From an uncultured Eubacteriales bacterium (GTDB lineage: Bacteria > Bacillota > Clostridia > UBA1381 > UBA9506): DNA of 9,957 nucleotides. Below are positions 6,288 through 9,957 of this stretch, piece after piece. Below the pieces are notes generated by a model, which saw only the letters and a program-made list of their open reading frames with translations, did not search any database and had not been told where the DNA came from. A program made the position numbers and the translations under genes. Location: contig CABSKZ010000080.1 in assembly GCA_902478395.1 (NCBI GenBank), forward strand, positions 1 through 9,957. The letters are read 5' to 3'. Numbering within the stretch: position 1 is the first letter of the stretch; the number at the start of each line of letters is the position of its first letter.

Positions 6288-7001
6288 ATGAAAATTTTTT
6301 TAGATCCTGGGCATAACAATTCCGGCGGGGATACGGGAGCGACAGGAAACGGACTAAAAGAACAGGATATCACATTTGAAATTACAGTTAAGCTCAAAAA
6401 ACTGTTTGTTGACCATGGATATCAGGTCAAAATGTCCCGCAACGCCTCTACTGATAATGTAGGAGATGGTTCCTTAAACGACAGTATTCGTAAACGCTAC
6501 CAGATGTCGAACGATTGGGGCGCCGATTTATTTATTTCGATTCATGTGAATTCTGGTGGTGGAACTGGCGCCGAGACATTGATTTATTCGACCGGAGGAA
6601 AGGCCGAGAAATACGCCTTGCGAGTCCAAAGTGCAATTGTGGATCAGCTCGGTTTAAAAAACAGAGGGGTAAAAGTACGGTCCGATTTAGGTGTCCTTCG
6701 TGGAACCACTGCTCCGGCGATTTTGGTGGAGACTGGTTTCATTGATAACGCCGGGGACGCAAAGCTTCTGAGAGAAAAACAGCAGGAGTATGCGGACGCG
6801 ATTTTTGAGGGAGTGACCGGCAAAAAACCACAATATGTTAAAGAGCTGACTGATATCAATGATATCGTCTGGGAGTATGCACACCGGGGAATTGTGACGG
6901 ATTCAGAAGGTATGAAGGAAGCGATGAAGGCGGCGCCGGAGGGCAGACTGTATTGGCTGGCACGGAAAGCACTGCAATATATGCGGGAAAGAAATATATA
7001 A
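6288..7001 (+). CDS. Endolysin-like N-acetylmuramoyl-L-alanine amidase (Amidase_3) with a short C-terminal tail
   Basis: Residues 1-177 of this 237-residue protein form a complete Amidase_3 zinc hydrolase that begins directly at the catalytic domain (MKIFLDPGHN). Zinc ligands are His9, Glu25 (LKEQD) and His86 (SIHVNSG); the catalytic Glu is Glu148 (ILVETGF). There is no signal peptide, no SH3, LysM or SLH module. Residues 184-237 form a predicted helical tail with KELTDINDIVWEYAHRGI and a terminal LYWLARKALQYMRERN, a layout I associate with clostridial phage endolysins. An ideal AGGAGG (6273-6278) lies nine bases before the ATG. Without a leader it would need a holin, lysis or another route to reach peptidoglycan. 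It is clearly diverged from the exported amidase ending at 5353 and is not a recent copy. Alternatives are a prophage remnant, a phage-tail-like particle or a sporulation mother-cell enzyme. Confidence 0.85.
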   Translation: MKIFLDPGHNNSGGDTGATGNGLKEQDITFEITVKLKKLFVDHGYQVKMSRNASTDNVGDGSLNDSIRKRYQMSNDWGADLFISIHVNSGGGTGAETLIYSTGGKAEKYALRVQSAIVDQLGLKNRGVKVRSDLGVLRGTTAPAILVETGFIDNAGDAKLLREKQQEYADAIFEGVTGKKPQYVKELTDINDIVWEYAHRGIVTDSEGMKEAMKAAPEGRLYWLARKALQYMRERNI

Positions 7002-7072
7002 CGAATCGGTTATGAAGCTTCTAACACATTAAGTTCAAAATGCACTGAAGCAGATATTTTCAATAAGAATAG

Positions 7073-7309
7073 CAAAATTCGGCATCTAGATACCGAAAGT
7101 TTCAGCGTGACATCTACCAATTGTATGAGAACTTATATCTTGGCCGGGCAGGACATTTAACACCAATCGAGAATCCAGAAGTATTTCAACAGGCAAAAAA
7201 TGAGAACGGAGGACAGCGGCATGGAGGTATTTTTCTACAAGACAACTATCGGATATATCGGTATAGAAGAAAACGGAACGGCAATAACACGGATTTTCTT
7301 CCCAAATAA
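7073..7309 (+). other. Unrecognised open frame overlapping the start of ogt, possible gene remnant
   Basis: After a TAG at 7070-7072 the frame stays open for 78 codons to TAA at 7307-7309. It has no ribosome binding site and its only ATG-like start is internal, at 7121. The first 42 residues have protein-like composition, including RYRKFQRDIYQLYENLYLG and HLTPIENPEVFQQAKNEN. The part after about 7200 overlaps ogt in another frame and reads like a shadow. It may be the 3' end of a deleted gene, but I cannot name the family, and chance openness is quite possible. Confidence 0.2.
7078..7097. promoter_or_regulatory. 20-bp imperfect palindrome upstream of ogt
   Basis: TTCGGCATCT (7078-7087) faces AGATACCGAA (7088-7097), with nine of ten positions symmetric and a central TCTAGA. 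The form fits an operator for a dimeric repressor. It lies 123 bases before the chosen ogt start and 77 bases after the short amidase. No promoter elements of quality are visible next to it, so the role is speculative. Confidence 0.25.
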
Positions 7310-7697
7310 GGGTCAGGATATTAACTGTGGAAAAGAAACAGAACTAATCCAGGAAGCGGGCAACCAGTTGGAAGAATACCTGACGGGAAGGCGCAGACAA
7401 TTTGATTTGCCGCTTGCCCCAAAGGGAACAGAATTCCAAAAGGCTGTTTGGAACGCGTTACTGGAAATTCCGTATGGAGAGACAAGAAGCTATAAACAAA
7501 TTGCGGAGCAAATCGGAAATCCCAAAGCGATGCGGGCAGTCGGGCTGGCTAACAACCGTAATCCCATCGTAATCGTGATTCCTTGCCACAGGGTGATTGG
7601 GACAGACGGCCGTTTGGTCGGTTATGGCGGAGGGGTAGAGTTAAAACAAAAATTGTTATTACTTGAAAGGCATGAAGGCGTAGCCATAGATGGGTAA
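7221..7697 (+). CDS. ogt: Methylated-DNA--[protein]-cysteine S-methyltransferase (O6-alkylguanine repair)
   Basis: The enzyme transfers the alkyl group from O6-alkylguanine in DNA to its own cysteine in a one-turnover suicide reaction. From ATG 7221 it is 158 residues, typical for Ogt-type proteins without an Ada regulatory domain. The DNA-binding domain begins around GTEFQKAVWNALLEIPYGET and includes YKQIAEQIGNPKAMRAVG, a helix-turn-helix with the conserved Arg105 finger. The active site IPCHRVIG holds Cys122, followed by GRLVGYGGGVELKQKLLLLE. I prefer ATG 7221 over an in-frame ATG at 7200 because GGAGGA (7208-7213) is seven bases upstream of 7221, whereas the earlier codon has only a poor site. 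The gene stands alone, with non-coding sequence after it, and no clear promoter was found. Confidence 0.93.
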   Translation: MEVFFYKTTIGYIGIEENGTAITRIFFPNKGQDINCGKETELIQEAGNQLEEYLTGRRRQFDLPLAPKGTEFQKAVWNALLEIPYGETRSYKQIAEQIGNPKAMRAVGLANNRNPIVIVIPCHRVIGTDGRLVGYGGGVELKQKLLLLERHEGVAIDG

Positions 7698-8652
7698 CCT
7701 GGTTCAGCTACGTGGTTTAGCGCGCTGAAGCATATGAGATGGTCCGCATTGCCAGAAACGATATTTAAGGGCTCCCCTTGGAAAGGAAAGTCTTGCGAAT
7801 ATAGCCTCACCTATTTTTTGAATGGCTGGGCCATCCATAACACGAGGACACTCTAATTCCGCATTTGGATGCAATACAGACATCCAAAAATTTATGACCT
7901 TTTAGGTACGGATTTTCCCTCCAAAGAGGGCCGATGAGGACGAATGCCTGATGCCTGCCAGGATAGAATATGTTTTTGGCGTACCTCCTCCGTCTAGCGA
8001 GGCAGGCTCGGATTCAATACGGTGTGGTACCTCGCCATGTACTTTTTCGATGGTAGGTTATACCACTGAAAAACTTCGTGAAACCCGCTGTTTGAAAATG
8101 TGGGGAGAGACTATCTCTCTGGATAAATCTTGATTTTGTTATAGTTGCCCTATTCGTAGGAAGCGAAATTCGCACGGTTAAAAGGTAAAGTTCCAGCTAT
8201 CAACCGAAGGCTGCTAGGTTCAGCGTCTGAACCATTGCCCTTACCGGAACAGCGAAGTTGCTGCACAGCCAGTTTTTTTCGTCTGGAATGTTTTCAGAAC
8301 CATAGAATAAATCTTCCGCCAGCCGAATGTGAAAACCGAGTATACTGCGCCTCTAGCTGAACCACGTTTGTCCAAACAGGGCCTGAAACTATCATCCTTT
8401 CTGGTTCTATTTTCGCGCGCGGGTATATTTGATTTAATATGAATAAGGAAAAACTATCGTTCCCTGCGGCTTTAAATCTAAACTCCTTCGTTTCTGCCCT
8501 AATACGTAATTTATTATAGCCGGTTTTGGTGCAGACAACTGCTGTCATATCATTATCATGCCTCTAGATTAGGTGAAACTCTGCAATTTTTGACGCAATC
8601 ATCTGTTAAACAGCGCGATACCATGCAGCTATAAATTGAAAAGAGGAAAAGT
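7698..8652. other. 955-base gap without a convincing gene; probably decayed sequence
   Basis: I see no ORF here with a good start, ribosome binding site and recognisable motif. Minus-strand frames read through long stretches with only scattered stops (for example 8548 down to 8294, and 7883 down to 7704, which encodes 59 residues starting MSVLHPNAELECPRVMDG). The + frame at 7951-8133 contains ARIEYVFG, loosely reminiscent of the C-terminal part of IS5-type transposases (ARVEHVFG), but the rest does not follow. Short hairpins occur at 7864-7888 (TTTGGATG/CATCCAAA) and 8217-8233 (GGTTCAG/CTGAACC). The simplest reading is one or more degraded genes or an insertion-sequence relic. The final 60 bases must hold the promoter of the gene at 8653, but the elements are poor. 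Confidence 0.4.
8296..8313 (+). repeat. Left copy of a direct repeat flanking the metallophosphoesterase gene
   Basis: AGAACCATAGAATAAATC here recurs at 9677-9693 as AGAACCATAGAAAAATC, identical apart from one missing T. Copies are about 1.4 kb apart and bracket the gene at 8653-9570 and its terminator. A 12-base exact core alone could occur by chance in 10 kb; the extension makes it more notable. Confidence 0.4.
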
Positions 8653-9570
8653 ATGAAACACAGAATCGCAAAACGAAGGCTTGTGACGTATTGCGTCAGC
8701 TTTCTTGCCTGCATCCTAGTTGTGATATACGCATTTGATAAATCGCTTGTCATAAGACGCTATCATATACCATCTGATGCAATCGACAGCAGGATACGTC
8801 TTGCCCTTGTGACAGATTTACATAGCTGTGCCTACGGAGAAGAGCAAGTGGAGCTGCTCGAAGCAATCCGGAAAGAACAGCCGGACGCCGTGCTTTTGGG
8901 CGGCGATATTGTGGATGATGTTTTGCCGGAAGAAAATGCAAAAATATTTCTTTCTGCAGTTTCAAAACAGTATCCTTGCTACTATGTTTCAGGAAATCAT
9001 GAATTCTGGAGCGACCGGATCGCAGAGATAAAGAAGTTCATAAAAACGTGTGGGATATCCGTACTGGAGGGAGAGAACAAAATTGTAGAGATAGCCGGAC
9101 AAAAGCTGAATATTTGCGGTGTAGATGACCCTGCGGCAGGGGAAACCGTTATCCGAACTCAGTTGGAACGCTGTGGAGCGGTTACTGATAAATCTACGTT
9201 CGATATACTGCTCGCGCACCGGCCTTCGGTGGTGGATTCCTGCCGGCAATACGGTTTTGACCTGATTCTTGCGGGACATAACCACGGCGGACAGTGGAGG
9301 ATTCCGTTTCTATTGAATGGGCTTGTGGGGCCTGACGACGGCCTTTTCCCAAAATATGCGGGCGGACTGTATCACTTCGAAAATATGGACATGATTGTCA
9401 GCAGGGGACTGGCAAGGGAATCTTCCATATACCCAAGGATTTTTAACCGGCCGGAACTTGTAATTGTAACGTTGGAAGCAAGAGAAGCAAAAATATGGAA
9501 TAAATCTTTCTCCCGTACTTCGAAGGACGAACAGATGCTGCCTTGGGCTGGGAACTGGATAGTCATGTAA
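8653..9570 (+). CDS. Membrane-anchored YkuE-like calcineurin-type metallophosphoesterase
   Basis: The 305-residue protein has an N-terminal membrane segment (about residues 9-28, after a positive MKHRIAKRR) and an extracytoplasmic metallophosphoesterase domain. The family metal-site motifs occur in order: TDLHS with Asp55 and His57, GGDIVDD with Asp85, GNHE with Asn115 and His116, LAHRP with His189, and GHNHGGQ with His209 and His211. This is the dinuclear metal centre of the calcineurin superfamily. The GHNHGGQ...P pattern and membrane anchor fit the YkuE/UDP-2,3-diacylglucosamine-hydrolase-like branch common in Firmicutes, whose substrates are mostly unknown; a lipid or wall-polymer phosphodiester is plausible. 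AGAGGA (8642-8647) lies five bases before the ATG. The C-terminal 25 residues after the last strand look like a family-variable tail. The gene is monocistronic, with a hairpin 56 bases after its stop. Confidence 0.9.
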   Translation: MKHRIAKRRLVTYCVSFLACILVVIYAFDKSLVIRRYHIPSDAIDSRIRLALVTDLHSCAYGEEQVELLEAIRKEQPDAVLLGGDIVDDVLPEENAKIFLSAVSKQYPCYYVSGNHEFWSDRIAEIKKFIKTCGISVLEGENKIVEIAGQKLNICGVDDPAAGETVIRTQLERCGAVTDKSTFDILLAHRPSVVDSCRQYGFDLILAGHNHGGQWRIPFLLNGLVGPDDGLFPKYAGGLYHFENMDMIVSRGLARESSIYPRIFNRPELVIVTLEAREAKIWNKSFSRTSKDEQMLPWAGNWIVM

Positions 9571-9625
9571 AAAATTTCCTTGCACTGCCCGGATGCAAAT
9601 AGCCAATGAAATGAGCGTGTACGCA

Positions 9626-9669
9626 AAAGGACATGTTGACAAAGCAGGAACTTTATCAACACGTCCTTT
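9626..9669 (+). terminator. Terminator after the metallophosphoesterase gene
   Basis: AAAGGACATGTTGA (9626-9639) pairs with TCAACACGTCCTTT (9656-9669) with a single A-C mismatch, around a 16-base loop. It is followed by CTTTCTTTC, a broken pyrimidine tract. The A-run on the left side would also allow some termination from the other strand. Confidence 0.7.
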
Positions 9670-9676
9670 CTTTCAT

Positions 9677-9693
9677 AGAACCATAGAAAAATC
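9677..9693 (+). repeat. Right copy of the direct repeat flanking the metallophosphoesterase gene
   Basis: AGAACCATAGAAAAATC, the partner of 8296-8313. It starts eight bases after the terminator stem. A CATAGAA immediately overlaps its left edge, giving a small internal echo (CATAGAA-CCATAGAA). Confidence 0.4.
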
Positions 9694-9957
9694 AGGAATG
9701 TCGTAACAAATAGGACCGGTTCTTCTATTTTTCTAACATTTTAGCTTCAAAAATATCATTAATATATAAGTTTCTCCCAATTTGTTCACGAACTAGCCTA
9801 ATGAGCCAATTTCTCCTCTGGTGTTTTCTTTTTTGTATAGTAAAACCTTTGTAGATGACTCTAATATAGATGTATTGTCAGAAACATTACCTTCAAGCTC
9901 GGTGTATTACTTTCATTATTATATCAAACTTTCTTCTTAGGATGCGCCTATTCTAGC
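9694..9957. other. AT-rich right edge with no firm gene
   Basis: Base composition shifts strongly toward A and T compared with the genes to the left. On the - strand short open frames end at 9725, one reading WLIRLVREQIGRNLYINDIF before its stop, and another reading NTSILESSTKVLLYKKENT further upstream, in different frames. These could be the two halves of one frameshifted gene or pure chance. A - strand TGATATAAT (9926-9918) resembles an extended -10 promoter element without a -35. I call nothing here with confidence. Confidence 0.3.

Noticed and set aside
6281..6316. An 11-codon ORF starting at ATG 6281 and overlapping the short amidase start
   Set aside because: It begins only two bases after the AGGAGG, too close for initiation, and the spacing suits the ATG at 6288 instead.
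7931..7944. CCGATGAGGACGAA resembling a hammerhead ribozyme core
   Set aside because: CUGAUGA is altered to CCGATGA, stem II would have almost no base pairs, and no cleavage-site strand with flanking stems was found.
7701..8363. Inverted pair GGTTCAGCTA / TAGCTGAACC as terminal inverted repeats of an insertion sequence
   Set aside because: Only 10 bases match and the similarity does not extend; many such pairs occur by chance in a 10-kb window, and there are no target duplications.
1..9957. CRISPR arrays, tRNA or rRNA genes
   Set aside because: No regularly spaced repeats, no tRNA cloverleaf with a convincing GTTCRA arm, and no rRNA motifs were seen.

Overview
The window reads like the chromosome of a low-to-mid GC Firmicute of class Clostridia, probably near the Oscillospirales/Ruminococcaceae. 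This is an inference from gene content (a CsaB-type pyruvyltransferase, clostridial RuvX, and an amidase with a copper-amine-oxidase-like N-domain plus an AMIN domain), from strong AGGAGG-type ribosome binding sites and from TTGAAA/TATAAT promoters. I could not run a taxonomic search. All six confident protein genes lie on the + strand. The only gene-like object I trust on the - strand is a truncated sigma-factor remnant near the left edge.

Left edge (1-991). On the - strand an ECF-type sigma factor gene has a good ribosome binding site. It is broken by an in-frame UAA after eight codons, and it stops just after the region 2 motif DAEDATQE, where it runs into a terminator-like hairpin. Divergently, a near-consensus promoter (TTGAAA, 17 bp, TATAAT) opens a roughly 470-base non-coding stretch full of stem-loops, which runs up to the first large gene. 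This is the part of the window that known features explain least well.

Core wall-polymer block (992-5400). A 757-residue fusion joins a GT4-type glycosyltransferase to a CsaB-like polysaccharide pyruvyltransferase. It is followed 13 bases later by ruvX. A secreted N-acetylmuramoyl-L-alanine amidase follows under its own probable promoter and ends at a perfect 20-bp terminator hairpin. The fusion and the amidase both point to cell-wall and secondary-wall-polymer work.

Second wall-enzyme block (5474-7001). A NAGPA-like phosphodiester glycosidase and a compact Amidase_3 enzyme with a short C-terminal tail each have their own promoter. Neither has a signal peptide. The pair resembles a lysis or endolysin-type module, perhaps a prophage remnant, although I see no holin or structural phage genes.

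Right part (7002-9957). An Ogt-type O6-alkylguanine-DNA methyltransferase is preceded by a 20-bp imperfect palindrome and an unrecognised open frame. After it comes a gap of about 950 bases with no convincing gene, which looks like decayed sequence. A membrane-anchored YkuE-like metallophosphoesterase follows, closed by a hairpin terminator and flanked by near-identical 17-18 base direct repeats. The last 290 bases are AT-rich and hold no firm gene.
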